Assembly: GCA_026315105.1 (NCBI GenBank)
Contig: CM048750.1
Location: 167,800,549 to 167,864,548 of the forward strand
Source: Locusta migratoria
Taxonomy: Eukaryota > Arthropoda > Insecta > Orthoptera > Acrididae
Direction: 5' to 3'
DNA length: 64,000 bases
The notes below the pieces were generated by a model, which saw nothing but the letters and a program-made list of their open reading frames with translations, was not told where the DNA came from and ran no database searches. The position numbers and the translations under genes are program-made. Positions 1 through 10,018 of this stretch are shown here, piece by piece (within the stretch, counting starts at the first letter, position 1; each line of letters opens with the position of its first letter).

Positions 1-111
1 GCACCAAAGACAACACAATTCACTGATGAAATAAAACAACGTGAACCACACTCAGGTTCACACTCAGAGCCACGTACAGACGGCAACGTAACACTACCTC
101 CAAGACGGTTA

Positions 112-794
112 TACGAGGCGCGTCCAGAAATTAAGTTCCGTTCGGTAATAAAATGAAATTACAGAAGAAATATTTATTGCACAAAATTCTACAGCTCTTA
201 AACTAATTTTCCACATAACTGCCGAAATTTTGTAGGCACTTGTCATAGCGTGCCACAAGTTTTTGCATGCATCCTTCACAGAAGGTTGCCGCCTGTGTAT
301 TCATGTGGTAACAGCTCTTTATCATCGTTGAAGTGTTGACCACCAAGGACAGATTTTAGGTGTAAGAAGAGATGAAAGTCGCTAGGAGAGAGGTCCGAGC
401 TGTATAGAGGATGATCAAACAGGTCCCATTGAAATTTCCGTAAGATTTGTTTGGTCACATTCGTTGTGTGAGGTAAGGGTATTATCGTGAAAACAAAAAT
501 CTTTTGACAGTAATCCTCTTCTTACACCTAAAACCTGTCCTTGGTGGACAACACTTCAACGACGATGACAAGCTGAAAGAACATGTTACCACATGGTTGA
601 ACACACAGGCGGCAACATTCTATGAAGAAGGCACACAAAACCTTGTGCCATGCTGTGACAATTGCCTACAAGATTTCGGAAGCTATGTAGAAACGTTGTT
701 TAACAGTTGTAGATTTTTGTACAATCAATATTTTTTATGTATCTGTACCCGTTTATATAACCAAACGGAACTTACTTTCTGGACGCGCCTCGTA
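112..794. mobile_element. Fold-back mariner remnant (two inverted transposase C-terminal halves)
   Basis: Terminal inverted repeats begin CGAGGCGCGTCCAGAAA at 114 and end with its complement at 792. They are flanked by TA at 112-113 and 793-794, the expected Tc1/mariner target duplication. The left half reads as mariner transposase on the minus strand (about 458-276, with WDLFDHPLYSSDLSPSDFHLF and LGGQHFNDD). The right half reads the same C-terminal region on the plus strand (about 504-700, LGGQHFNDDDKLKEHVTTW, ending FGSYVET). SPSDFHLF carries the expected third acidic residue of the D,D34D triad; the N-terminal DNA-binding part and the first two catalytic residues are missing. The element is non-functional and palindromic. 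It may have arisen by fold-back rearrangement or by joining of two copies. Confidence 0.85.
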
Positions 795-815
795 TTAATA
801 CCTCAAAAGGTCGTA

Positions 816-1024
816 GCCGGCCGCGGTGGCCGAGGGGCTAAGGCGCTCCAGTCACGGTCTGCACGGCCACTACGGTCGGGGGTTCGAATCCCCCCTCGGG
901 CATGGATATTTGTGCCGTCCTAGTTCGTAAGTAGTTCATAAGTAGTTTGTAAGTTTAGGGACTGATGACCCCGTAGTTAAGTTCCATAGACTATACAAAC
1001 ATTTGAGATGTAAGTTGAGAAAAA
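816..1024 (+). mobile_element. SINE family A, full length
   Basis: tRNA-derived SINE. Its head starts CCGGCCGCGGTGGCCGAG, with an A-box-like GTGGCCGAGGGG and a B-box-like GGGTTCGAATCC, so an internal RNA polymerase III promoter is expected. A shared tail follows (AGTAGTTTGTAAG, then GGGACTGATGACC, ending ACAAACATTTGA) plus an A-rich end. An 11-bp target duplication AAAAGGTCGTA sits at 805-815 and 1025-1035. The insertion point lies just outside the mariner remnant. The +1 reading frame through the head gives a spurious peptide and is not a gene. Confidence 0.95.
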
Positions 1025-1035
1025 AAAAGGTCGTA

Positions 1036-1713
1036 TTAGAAGCATGTGGTTTGTCAAAAACAATGCGACTTTAAAGACAGCTACACAAAATACGGTATAA
1101 ATCAGTTTTTAGTACGTTGTTGTCCAGGAACAACACTGAGAATGAAAGAGTTAATGATAACCAGCAGAAGAGTGATAGGAGAAAGAAAGATTCCCGTGCA
1201 GTGATGGGGGCACGTGATGAGATCGTGTTTACGGACTTGTGCAGTGCCCTATTGCCACTCCTTCCGTTTGCGAAACCGCTCGTGCAGAGAGAATAAAAAC
1301 TGTCGCCGCGAATCGACGATAACAGAGGCGCCGCAGCCGGTCTTCACGTGATCATCGGCTGCCCTATTCTTCATTTTCGCTCTCGACGACCGATCGAGCG
1401 AACTGCCCTCTTTCCCAACTCCGATCGTCCTTTTTTTTCTCGAGTCGCTCTAAGCGCAAGCCGTGCGAGGAAAACAGAGGCGAGACGGGGCTATCGGCAT
1501 CCCGCGTGCCTTAGGACGTGCGCTATCTGCCCGCCTGACCTCGCACTTGCATCAGCTGACTTCTTAAGTCTGCTGAACGGAGCGAAGGGGTCTCGGCATC
1601 TGACTGGCAACTCACGGGGTGGGCCAGATGTCAATCCAGCTGAGAATGTTAGACTCCTGACTCATCGTTGCAGTTTGATTACGGACCTGTCGCCATCCAC
1701 GAGGTGCTAGAAA
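1036..1713. other. Unassigned stretch, G+C-rich between 1230 and 1700
   Basis: No transposon signature was recognised. A 120-codon open frame runs 1348-1710 on the plus strand, but its composition (Arg, Ser and Pro rich) is what a G+C-rich, CpG-containing stretch gives by chance. I see no domain, splice context or repeat match. It could be an island-like or exonic fragment; this cannot be decided from the sequence. Confidence 0.4.
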
Positions 1714-2036
1714 TACGAGGTGCGACAAGAAAGTAATGAGACTGATGTGGAAAAAAAAAATGCTTACCGTTTTCGTCACGTTTAGGGTTGTCTCCTTGAA
1801 AGTAGTTCCCTTCTAATGGCACACATATTTTCTAGCACTTCTGCCATTGATGGTAACATTTCTGGAACTCATCTTCTGTAGTATCCTCCAAGACCCTCGT
1901 CACAGACTTTTGGACACGCGTGTTCTTCGAAATGGTGTCCCTTGACTGCCGTTTTGACTCTCGGAATTAGAAAAAAGTAGCACGGAGCGATATCTGGTGA
2001 ATAAGGTGGCTCTGGTAGTACTGACATATTTATTAT
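1714..2036 (-). mobile_element. Mariner transposase 3' fragment
   Basis: The element end TACGAGGTGCGACAAGAAAG starts at 1714, as in other mariner-type ends of this window. The minus-strand reading at about 2030-1870 gives LPEPPYSPDIAPCYFFLIPR followed by KTAVKGHHFEEH. This matches the last catalytic block of mariner transposases (consensus YSPDLAPxDFFLFP). The catalytic Asp is changed to Cys in the DY/DF position, frames are broken downstream, and the N-terminal two thirds is absent. Dead fragment. Confidence 0.8.
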
Positions 2037-2100
2037 ATTGGTGTGGCGTCCGAAAGAACAGACACCACACCAACATAATAAGTATATATACACGCGAAGA
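2036..2100. repeat. Family H short repeat with hairpin (GTCCGAAAGAACAGACACC)
   Basis: TTGGTGTGGCGTC and GACACCACACCAA form a hairpin around CGAAAGAACA. The downstream text AATAAGTATATA...ACGCGAAGACGGCGTT recurs near 43096-43160, and the core recurs as a palindrome at 45662-45702. Dispersed repeat of unknown class. Confidence 0.6.
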
Positions 2101-2229
2101 CGGCGTTGTTGATATGGCTACTTCTATTACAGACAGGAGAATAGTTTTTGGTGATAGGATACACAGGTACTTTTGCTATAGTTCTTAAGTTGTTTGCGTT
2201 AGATTCCTAGCTGCAGCGCGTTTCCTTAG

Positions 2230-2591
2230 TATATTATTTCTTGATTTTAGCGTCTGTCTTAGTTCTACATGTTTCCTAAATGTCAGAGATCTGTCGAGAG
2301 TCACAACCAAATATTTGCGGTGTCGACAATCTCGTAATTTTTTGCTGCCGAAGAATACATTTAATTCTCTATTTGTTGGTTAGGACGAAGTCTCCACTCT
2401 TAACAATACCGATGTAACTTCTCTAGGTCGTTGGTATTCCTCACTTTCTTCGAATGTGTTGCAATCGCTATGTCGTCAGCGTAACTAAAGTTGACAGAGT
2501 CAGTGGTTGGCGTCATAGGCTGCAGTGAAGTCAATAAATGCCACAGAGGTTGTATCCTTGTATTCGCGCGTACTGCTACACCCGTCGGCAC
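2230..2591 (-). pseudogene. LINE reverse-transcriptase fragment, antisense, decayed
   Basis: On the minus strand a frame at 2591-2400 contains SYADDIAIATHSKK, the YADD catalytic box of non-LTR reverse transcriptases. Further downstream (about 2340-2230) another frame gives KYLVVTLDRSLTFRKHVEL, the block that usually follows the RT palm. Frame changes separate the two. The clade is not certain (Jockey superfamily likely). Confidence 0.75.
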
Positions 2592-2864
2592 ACGGAGCGT
2601 TTATACGAACGAGTGTGGTCAAAGTGCAGAGTTTCTGCCATCACAACGTGCGAACCGCAGTTGGCGAGGCTATCAGGCATGCTAGAAATTCTCAACGTGC
2701 ATCTGAACGTTTATCAGTAAGAAGGGAGAATGCTAACGCGTCATACCACATGGATATCCAGGGCAAGGGGGGGGGGGGAGGGCAGCTCTTTCCGATACAG
2801 AGATAAAGACACCATATTGGCCTTTAGTAGAAGCTCTTATTTCATGCGTTTTATGTATATAAAC

Positions 2865-4085
2865 TAGCTGATAAACCCGGTTTTTCCCGGGTATATATGC
2901 ATTTTTCCAGTCTTTTATTACAAACGAAAATAAAAATTCGGGAAAGATTTCTTCTTCATGTATTCATGGAATCAGCTTACAAATTATGAAACAGCTCAAT
3001 ACTTATGGCATCATATATCCTTTATTACGTGTTCTACAATAATGTAATTTTCCAGATTTGTTGAGAGTAATATTAGGAAACTGTCTGCGATGAATAAATA
3101 GTGGATGAATAAAGTTTCGTAAATCACGCATCGCGTGATGGGAAAGTTTTTGTGACTCGTCGTTTACGACGTCGTATGTCCTGAACTAAGTGTCGTAGGT
3201 AGTTTTAACCCCACAGCTATTGTTGTCTGATAGTAAGCAGTATTGCAGCAACTCGGAAATTCCGTTGTTTATGATGTCATATATCCTGCAATATGTGTCG
3301 TACTATGATGTAAATTTGAACGTAAATTCGTGCCTAATGTCTGCGAAAATGTCGTGAATGGTGTTAGAAGTAAAGACGTAATAAACCGAAACTTCATGTG
3401 TGATCATACGGTTTTTCAGGAACCAAATTGTTTATGACTTCATATCTCATGAACTATATGTCGAACGGTGATATAATATCGAAGGAACATTCAGTGGTAT
3501 GTATGAGTACTTTTTGTGAAATGTCTCGCGAATACAATTTACAGTGTAGAAGTAATAACTTGCAACGTGATGCCGAATTCCGTAGATATACATCATGAAC
3601 ATCGGAAAAGTAGTAAGTGATAAACATTTTCCTTTCATCATTTAGTTGCCGTTGTCAGCGAGAAACGTTTTGTAAAGTTTGTTGCAAGTCGCTAAGTGCT
3701 CTCATTCTCAAATAGTTGAGGCGTTTCTACTGTTTATGACATGATATCATGTGAACTACGTATCTTAGGTGATTTGAACCACCGTATCAAATGATTCCTG
3801 ACCTTAAAGAATTTTGATTGAAATCGGTTCATTAGTTTAGGAGCAAATGTAGAATATTATCGCATGATGCTGCCGTTTTCCACGACTGTCATTATTTATG
3901 ACGTCATATCTCGTTGCGTATGTGTCGTAGGTTGTTCTTACGCCGAGAGAGATTGCTGCCTGATAATAAGGAATATATGTATGTACCAAGTTTGGTTGAA
4001 ATTGGTCCAGTAGTTTAGGAGAACATGTGGAACATACATACCCACATACACACATACCGCCTATTTTATAAGATGTGTAGATTAG
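2865..4085. repeat. Dispersed repeat F, copy 1
   Basis: The left end has ACTAGCTGATAAACCCGG followed by TTTTTCCCGGGT; the right end has ATACATACCCACATACACAC and TTTTATAAGATGTGTAGATT. No protein-coding frame. Inside, a module resembling TATGACGTCATATCTCGTGAACTATGTGTCGTAGG recurs in diverged form near 3168, 3267, 3434, 3737 and 3900. It is usually followed by a stretch resembling TTGGTTGAAATCGGTCCAGTAG. Two further copies lie at 47368-48150 and 58587-59272. Ends of this kind are common in insect repeats; I do not know the class. Confidence 0.65.
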
Positions 4086-4815
4086 GGCTTATGAGTATAT
4101 GTTACTTGAAAGCAAGTAATTGGGTAAATGGAGGCTCTCCCGAAAACGATCATTATAGGTACTATTTGTTGGAAGAAATGACTGGAAATATACGTGATTA
4201 AAATTTTCCATGTTATGTAAATCTGCCATTTGAAGGTAACGGCGTACTCAAGGTGCGTCAAAACGAATTGTTCTGTATATGATTTGTTGTAATTACGTGT
4301 CAGTGATCGATTTATCTACGAGTAGTATATGTGATTACCAAGATTTTCCCGCCGTAATAACTGATTATAATCTTCTCGGGTTTGCAGTCGGATACTGCAG
4401 TCAACTAGACACGATATTTCAGCGGCGCAACTGCCCGCCATCCTCAGGTGAGCTTGCTGGTATCCAATCTCGCCAATCTCTCAGTTTGTGTATAGTTGAC
4501 TCTAGTACCCGGATGTAAACCATAGAAGATTTACGATTAGTATATTCATCATGTCTAATATATACATTGGAGACGTGTCATATGTCTGACTGGTGTGGCG
4601 CGGATTGTGTGTAATGGTGGATGGTGCTGGTTCTAGACTGGCTATCTGTACGTATTTTTTCTCATATTCGGGTTTTGTAATAGGCACAAAGACTTTCTTA
4701 CTAACTTCATAGAAATAAAGTATATAATATATGATGCTATGTAAACTTACATGCGCATCCTCTGAGGAGTGAGTTTGTTTGTTTTATGAACAAGACAGTT
4801 CCCACCTTTTTGTTT
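4086..4815. other. Unassigned A+T-rich stretch
   Basis: Short frames only. I see no transposon motif, RNA gene or convincing repeat. Confidence 0.4.
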
Positions 4816-4890
4816 TTATTGTTGTTGTCTGCAATCCGGAGACTGGTTTGATGCAGCTCTCCACCCTACTCTATCCTGAGAAATCGGTTG
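4816..4890 (-). mobile_element. RTE-type LINE 3' end, antisense
   Basis: TTGTTGTTGTCTGCAATCC followed by GAGACTGGTTTGATGCAGCT is the complement of the RTE 3' end seen at 14670-14712 (AAAGCTGCATCAAACCAGTC...GAAGACAACAAC) and again at 56930. Only the extreme 3' end remains. Unassigned DNA follows up to about 5195. Confidence 0.7.
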
Positions 4891-5194
4891 GAAACTTTCA
4901 TCATGTCAGCACGTTGTAGGTATCGCAACCGGCGCCAACCTTGTGTGAATGCTCTGAAAAGCTAATGATCACAGCATCTTTTTCCTGTCGGTTAAATTTC
5001 GCGTGTATAGTACCTCATCTTCGTGGTGTAGCAATTTTAATGGCGAGGAATGTATTTGTCTAAGATAACAATTCCTTGCCCTTAATTTCAAAACGGAAAC
5101 GTATTCCATTTTAGGATAATTCCACAACACTAGATACTTTCGCACTTTGCCAATTTATGGAGACATTTCGCACAATAAACACACAAACACGGAT

Positions 5195-6110
5195 TCATTT
5201 ACATCTACATGGGATACTCTGCAAATCACATTTAAGTGCCTGACAGAGGGTTCATGGAACCACCATTATATTATTTATCTCCCATTCCATTCCCGAATAG
5301 CGCGCGGGAAGAAAGAACATCTGGATCTCTCCGTTCGAGCTCTGATTTCTCGTATTTTGTTCAGATGATCATTTCTACCTATGTAAGTGGGAGTCAACAA
5401 TATATTTTCGCATTCGGAGGAGAATGTTGGCTATTGGAGTTTCGTAAGTAGCCCATGCCGCAGCGATAATCACCGTTGTTGTAATTATTCCCATCCCAGA
5501 TCCTGTATCATTTCCGTAACGCTTTCTCCCTTTATCATGATGATACGAAACAAGCAACCCTTCCTTGGACTCTTTCGATGTCATCCATCAAACCCAGCAG
5601 CCCCCCCCCCTAAGGATCCCACATTAGGCATCAATACTCGAAAATGGACGGAGAAGCGTAGTGTATGCAGTTTCTTTTGTAGTTCTGTTGCATCTTTTAA
5701 TGGTTCTGCCAATAAAACGCAGTCTCTCGTTCGCCTTTCGCAAGACATTATCTACGTGTTCTTTCCTATTTAAGTCTGAAGTAATAGTAATTCCTAGGTA
5801 TTTTGTGCTGTTTACGGCCTTCACTTTTGATTGATTAATCTTGTAAACAAAGTTTAACGGATTTCTTTTCGTACTCACTGGACGACTTCACACTTCTCAT
5901 CATTTAGAGTCAATTGCCAATTTTTACACCATAGTGATATCTTATTCAGATCGTTCTGCAGTTGGTTTTCATCTTCAGATGATTTTACTAGACGGTAAAT
6001 GACGGCGTCATCTGCAAACAACCTAAGAGAGCTACTTATATTTTCCACTTAATCGTTTATGTAAATAAGGAACAGCAGAGGACCAATAACACTACCCTGT
6101 GGTAATAGAG
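5195..6110 (-). mobile_element. LINE-alpha, 5'-truncated antisense copy
   Basis: Non-LTR retrotransposon of the Jockey superfamily (CR1/L2/Daphne-like by eye). The 3' end is at 5195 (complement of ...ATCCATGTAGATGT). Reading leftward from 6110, broken frames give the region around the FADD box near 6010. The block LNFVYKINQSKVKAVNSTKY and KANERLRFIGRTIKRCNRTT follows at about 5878-5630. Several stops and frameshifts. Same family as copies at 34286, 43506, 49345 and 55210. Confidence 0.85.
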
Positions 6111-6665
6111 CTGTTCAGCACAGAGCACGTGGTGTGCGGTGCCGTGTAGTGCGCATGCGCGGGCCGAGATACGCAGCGACTCTACGTGTGCAGGCGTAGC
6201 TGGAGATACGCGTATCATGTATCCCGGCTGAACGTCGGTCTGAAATGTCCCATTTGATTACAAGATACGTCTGCGACTTTCCGAAGCGAAGCTCGAGATT
6301 TGCTACGCCGGTGTGAAATGACCCTGAATCGCGCAGTCTTCGAGTGTTCAGCCGCACGTTGGACTCGACACGTCGGCCGCACACGTTCAGACTCACGCTC
6401 CGCTTGCCGACGGCTTGCGGTGTGACACTTTGTCGGCAGCTGCCGGGCGCGCAGCTGTGGCCGGAAGAGGTGCGTCACGCAGCGGCCGTCCAGATTGCAC
6501 GAGGCGATGCCGCCGCGGGAGATAAGGGGGCGCACTTCGCCCTTTGGCCGGCCGCCGGCCCTTGAGGGAGGACCAGCTGTCTGTGCCGATGGGCTGCAGC
6601 CGGCGCGTCGCCGCGTCTGACCCTCACCACGGCACTGCCCAGACGCGCTCACATCGCACGCCAAC
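6111..6665. other. G+C- and CpG-rich unassigned stretch
   Basis: Strikingly richer in G+C than its surroundings, with many CpG and GCGC words. Open frames exist on both strands (149 codons on the minus strand 6664-6215, 73 on the plus strand), as expected where stop codons are rare. No domain is recognisable. It could be a CpG-island-like segment or part of an unknown repeat. Confidence 0.4.
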
Positions 6666-6943
6666 TTCCCCTGATACAGTTATAATAATTACAAAGAGAT
6701 TTTAAAACTTTAAAATAAACGACGACGAAGAACGAACGAAGAGACAGTTTCGAGACGAACAGACGACAAAGAGAGAATGAAACGTTGGCGCCAATGTGTA
6801 GACGACGTACACATATTGGCCCAACGTCCTTTGATGTTTGTTCAAAAAACCGACAAGCAAAGGAGCCGTACCAGCGTTGGAGCCGACGTTCATGCCAATG
6901 CTATTTCACCAATCCATACATTGGACGAACACTGTTGGCGCCA
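6666..6943. other. Unassigned stretch with repeated GTTGGCGCCAA words
   Basis: Words such as CGTTGGCGCCAAT, ATTGGCCCAACG and TGTTGGCGCCA recur in both orientations, suggesting a small palindromic repeat. No coding signal. Confidence 0.35.
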
Positions 6944-7127
6944 GCCGCGGTGGAGTAGCCGAGCGGTCTAAAGCGTCTCGCTGCGGAGCGCGCGGTTGCT
7001 CGCCGTGGAGGTTCGAGTCCTCCCTGGGGCAGGGTGTGTATCCTTAGGTTAGTTTACCTAGGATTAAGTAGTTTGTAAGCTACGGACAGATGACCACGCA
7101 GTTTGGTCCCATAGATTTATAAACATT
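6944..7127 (+). mobile_element. SINE family B, full length
   Basis: Second tRNA-derived SINE family. The head is GCCGCGGTGGAGTAGCCGAG with A-box-like TAGCCGAGCGG and B-box-like GAGGTTCGAGTCC. The tail is AGTAGTTTGTAAGC...GACCACGCAGTTTGGTCCC. Flanked by TGTTGGCGCCA at 6933-6943 and TGTTGGCGTCA at 7128-7138, an 11-bp target duplication with one mismatch. Confidence 0.95.
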
Positions 7128-7138
7128 TGTTGGCGTCA

Positions 7139-7389
7139 ACGTTGATTCCAATATGTGAACCCGGTCTTATGATACGCTTAATGCGGCTACAAAAATTACA
7201 TATTATCGGCAATATTGGGCAAAGAATGTAACTTTAAAACTCAATACAAATAAAACAAGCTATTCTGGTAGGTCATTGAAGGCTCGATACCAGAAATATC
7301 GAGATCTCTACCATCATTAGCATCAAATGGCACAAATATCTAATTTTCGCCCTCAAACAAAAGTCTTAGAGTGTTAATTGACGACAAAC
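7139..7389. other. Unassigned A+T-rich stretch
   Basis: No recognisable feature before LINE similarity begins near 7390. Confidence 0.4.
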
Positions 7390-8332
7390 GCATTTGAGCT
7401 GAGCAAGTACCAAGAGTCTGGAAAAAGGCACAGGTAACATCCGTGTATAAGAAAGGCAAGAGAACTGACCCACGAAATTAGGGACCTATATCATTAACAT
7501 AAGTTTGTTGTAGAATTCTTGAACTTATTCTCAGTTCAGTAAACTTCCTTGAGACGGAAAAGGTTCCGTCCATGCTTCATCACTGCTTTACGACGCATCG
7601 ATCGTGTGAAACCCAATTTGCCCTTTTCTCTCATGAGATCTTGCGTGCTATGGATGAAGGGCAACAGGCAGACTGCAATTTTTCGATTTACGAAATGCGT
7701 TTGACACGATACCGCACTAGGGACTGTTTACGAAGGAATGGAAAGGGCACCCAAATATGTTAGTGGCTCGAAGATTACTTAAGTAATAGAACCCAGTACG
7801 TTGTTCTCGACGGCGAGTGTTCATCAGGGTGCCCGAGGGGACTGCCATCATTTTTTACCTGTATAAATGATCTGACGGACAGCGAGTTGCAATCTGCGGC
7901 TGTTTGCTGATGATGCTGTGGTGCTCAAGAGGGTGTCGTCATGGAATGACTATAGTAGGATGCAGGATGACTTGGACCAAATTTCTAGGTGGTGCGAGGA
8001 ATGGCAACTAGCGCTAAATGTAGAAAAATGTAAGGTGATGCAGGTGAGTAGGAGAAACAATCCCGTAATGTTCGAATACAGCATTATTAGTGTGCTGCTT
8101 GACAGAGGAGCGTCAATTAAGTATCTAGGCGTGACGCTGCACAGCGATATGAAATGGAACGAGCATATACGGACAATCGAGAGGAAGGCAAATGGTCGAC
8201 TTCGGTTTATTGAAAGAATTTTGGGAACGTGTGGTTAGTCTGTAAAGTAAGCCGCATATGAAACGCTTGTACGACCCGTCTTGAGAGTATTGCTCAAGTG
8301 TTTGGGATCCCCACCAGATCGGTTTAAAGGAA
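7390..8332 (+). mobile_element. LINE (Jockey superfamily), upstream part, split by nested SINE and PLE
   Basis: Broken frames spell the order expected for a non-LTR RT. HRSCETQFALFSHEILRAMD lies near 7600, a decayed FDT block near 7700, then an FADD-like box around 7905-7920. DDLDQISRWCEEWQLALNVEKC, KYLGVTLHSDMKWNEHI and KANGRLRFIERILGTCG follow (7918-8238). The text stops at 8332 and resumes at 10226/10239 beyond a 1.9-kb insertion. Related to but diverged from the LINE-alpha copies. Confidence 0.85.
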
Positions 8333-8410
8333 AAATCAAATGTTTGTATAGCTTATGGGACTTAACTACGGGGTCATCAGTCCCTAAACTTACAAACTAC
8401 TTATGAACTA
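8333..8410 (-). mobile_element. SINE family A, 3' part, split by PLE insertion
   Basis: Antisense SINE A tail (CAAATGTTTGTATAGCTTAT ... CCCTAAACTTACAAACTACT). The head resumes at 10097. The LINE target duplication CGGTTTAAAGGAA at 8320-8332 is repeated at 10226-10238, outside both SINE halves, which shows the SINE entered the LINE first. The PLE target duplication TACTTATGAACTA at 8398-8410 is repeated at 10097-10109. Confidence 0.95.
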
Positions 8411-8470
8411 TGACATAAAAGTTTTCTGGGTATGGTACCGCGTCATGATGTAAGGCTATTACTTAAATAA

Positions 8471-8509
8471 CCAACGTTTCGGCCAACGTTACAGTGGCCT
8501 TCATCTGGG
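8471..8509 (-). ncRNA. Hammerhead-like motif in PLE1 sense arm (degenerate core)
   Basis: On the minus strand: CAGATGA, stem II GGCCA...UGGCC, then GAAA and ACGU. The same motif lies on the plus strand in the other arm (9978-10018). Stem II and GAAA fit a hammerhead. The core reads CAGAUGA rather than CUGANGA (position 4 changed), so activity is doubtful. Confidence 0.45.
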
Positions 8510-8818
8510 TAACTGGTGTGAGCTGGTTGTTACTACACTTTATATTACTTTCATTTAGACATTACGTCATAATTTAAAAAAAATAAGCGATGTAATTGGT
8601 GAATGTATTGCGGAAGAGTGAAACTTTATTTTTGATAGGATGCTGAGGTGGAAGGGGTGGGGGTTAGCCGTTGCCTATTGCTTCTTGCATAGCGAGACAC
8701 GATTGGTGTTCATCGGCGAATGGGGTGAGGGCTTCCGTTTCTCTCCTGCTGGCCGTGGGCCGCGCGGCGGCAGTAGCTTGCTGGTGACGCTCGCGTGTTG
8801 TGATGTCAGTGCGGCCTA

Positions 8819-9640
8819 TTACGCTGTGATGGCCGGTAGCCAAGAGGGGGCAAGCCTGAGTCCATCTTCTCTATTCATGTTATTGGGGTGTTTAACAATT
8901 TCGATGGATTCCCTTATCTTGCGTTTGACCATCCCTGGTTGCTTGGCGAGTATTCTGGCATCGTTAAATTTTATCTTCCTGCTGCAATCTTGCTGGTGTT
9001 CGGCTACTGCAGATTTGTTGTGTTGGCCTAATCGAATGTAGCGTTCATGTTCGCGTATGCGTGTTGCCACTGCCCTCCCTGTCTCACCTATGTACACTTC
9101 CCCACACTCGCATTCCACCTTGTATACTCCTGATGCATGTAGTGCGTCTATGTTGTCCTTTGTGGAACCAAGTGCATCCTTGATCTTGCGACTGCTGTAG
9201 AAGAAAGGCTGGATTCCTACCCGGCGAAGATGTTTGGCAATGCGATCTGTGACGTTTTTTACATAAGGTAAGCGTTCTGCTGGCTGCTTTTTGTTGACTT
9301 CCTGCCTACTGATGTTTCTTTTATTTGTGTCCATGGCGGTGTGGATCACTCTATGGTTGTAGCCATTTGCCAGAAATGTTGTTTCTAGTTTGTTGAGCTC
9401 AGCTGTTTTGTTGTCTTCATCACTTAGTCGTTGCGCGCGAATCGTCAGTGAGCGGATAACAGAGTTCTTCTGTGCTGGATGGTGGTTTGATTGAGCGTGC
9501 AAATACCTGTCGGTATGTGTAGGCTTCCGATATACCCTGTGCCCAAGTGTGCCTTGCCTAGTTCTATAAATTTCCACATCTAGGAATGGAATAGCGCCAT
9601 CCTTTTCGATCTCTAATGTAAATTGGATCTTCTTGTGCAA
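8819..9640 (-). CDS. Penelope-like retroelement C-terminal region with GIY-YIG endonuclease
   Basis: An uninterrupted 273-codon frame. Residues 1-60 (IPFLDVEIYR, VYRKPTHTDRYLHAQSNHHP) match the end of the Penelope RT. A linker to about residue 150 follows, then a GIY-YIG nuclease domain: GVYKVECECGEVYIGETGRA, then TRIREHERYI. The Tyr pair, the Arg and the downstream Glu-His are visible. PLE enzymes of this kind combine RT and nuclease to copy RNA into nicked DNA in the nucleus. The frame opens 8 nt before the right arm and its stop lies 22 nt inside the left arm, so the protein end is encoded by the repeat. The N-terminal RT palm is absent, so it cannot be autonomous as it stands. The start Met is arbitrary. 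Confidence 0.9.
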   Translation of the reverse strand: MHKKIQFTLEIEKDGAIPFLDVEIYRTRQGTLGHRVYRKPTHTDRYLHAQSNHHPAQKNSVIRSLTIRAQRLSDEDNKTAELNKLETTFLANGYNHRVIHTAMDTNKRNISRQEVNKKQPAERLPYVKNVTDRIAKHLRRVGIQPFFYSSRKIKDALGSTKDNIDALHASGVYKVECECGEVYIGETGRAVATRIREHERYIRLGQHNKSAVAEHQQDCSRKIKFNDARILAKQPGMVKRKIRESIEIVKHPNNMNREDGLRLAPSWLPAITA

Positions 9641-9977
9641 TTTGTTTGGCTACCGGCCATCACAGCGAAATAGGCCGCACTGACATCACAACACGCGAGC
9701 GTCACCAGTAAGCTACTGCCGCCGCGCGGCCCACGGCCAGCAGGAGAGAAACGGAAGCCCTCACCCCATTCGCCGATGAACACCAACCATGTCTCGCTAT
9801 GCAAGAAGCAATAGGCAACGGCTAACCCCCACCCCTTCCACCTCAGCATCCTATCAAAATAAAGTTCCACTCTTCCGCAGTACATTCACCAATTACATCG
9901 CTTATTTTAAAAAAATTATGACGTAATGTCTAAATGAAAGTAATATAAAGTGTAGTAACAACCAGCTCACACCAGTT

Positions 9978-10018
9978 ACCCAGATGAAGGCCACTGTAAC
10001 GTTGGCCGAAACGTTGGT
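9978..10018 (+). ncRNA. Hammerhead-like motif in PLE1 inverted arm
   Basis: Mirror of the 8471 motif: CAGATGA at 9981-9987, stem II GGCCA/UGGCC, GAAA at about 10008-10011. Three possible stem I pairs (ACC with GGU). The core U4 is replaced by A, so this is a relic or variant. Confidence 0.45.

Noticed and set aside
816..900. tRNA genes at the heads of the SINEs (A- and B-box present)
   Set aside because: Heads recur in about 25 copies with the same non-tRNA tail, acceptor stems do not pair properly, and target duplications flank them; they are SINE promoters, not tRNA genes.
955..1000. CTGATGA in the SINE tail as a hammerhead core
   Set aside because: No GAAA follows a stem II at the right place; the segment is better explained by the simple GGGACU/AGUCCC hairpin.
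1348..1710. 120-codon ORF as a host gene
   Set aside because: Lies in a G+C-rich stretch, no domain, no repeat of pattern, biased composition; open frame by chance is likely.
6215..6664. 149-codon minus-strand ORF
   Set aside because: CpG-rich DNA with few stops on several frames; Arg/Ser/Pro-rich translation without motif.
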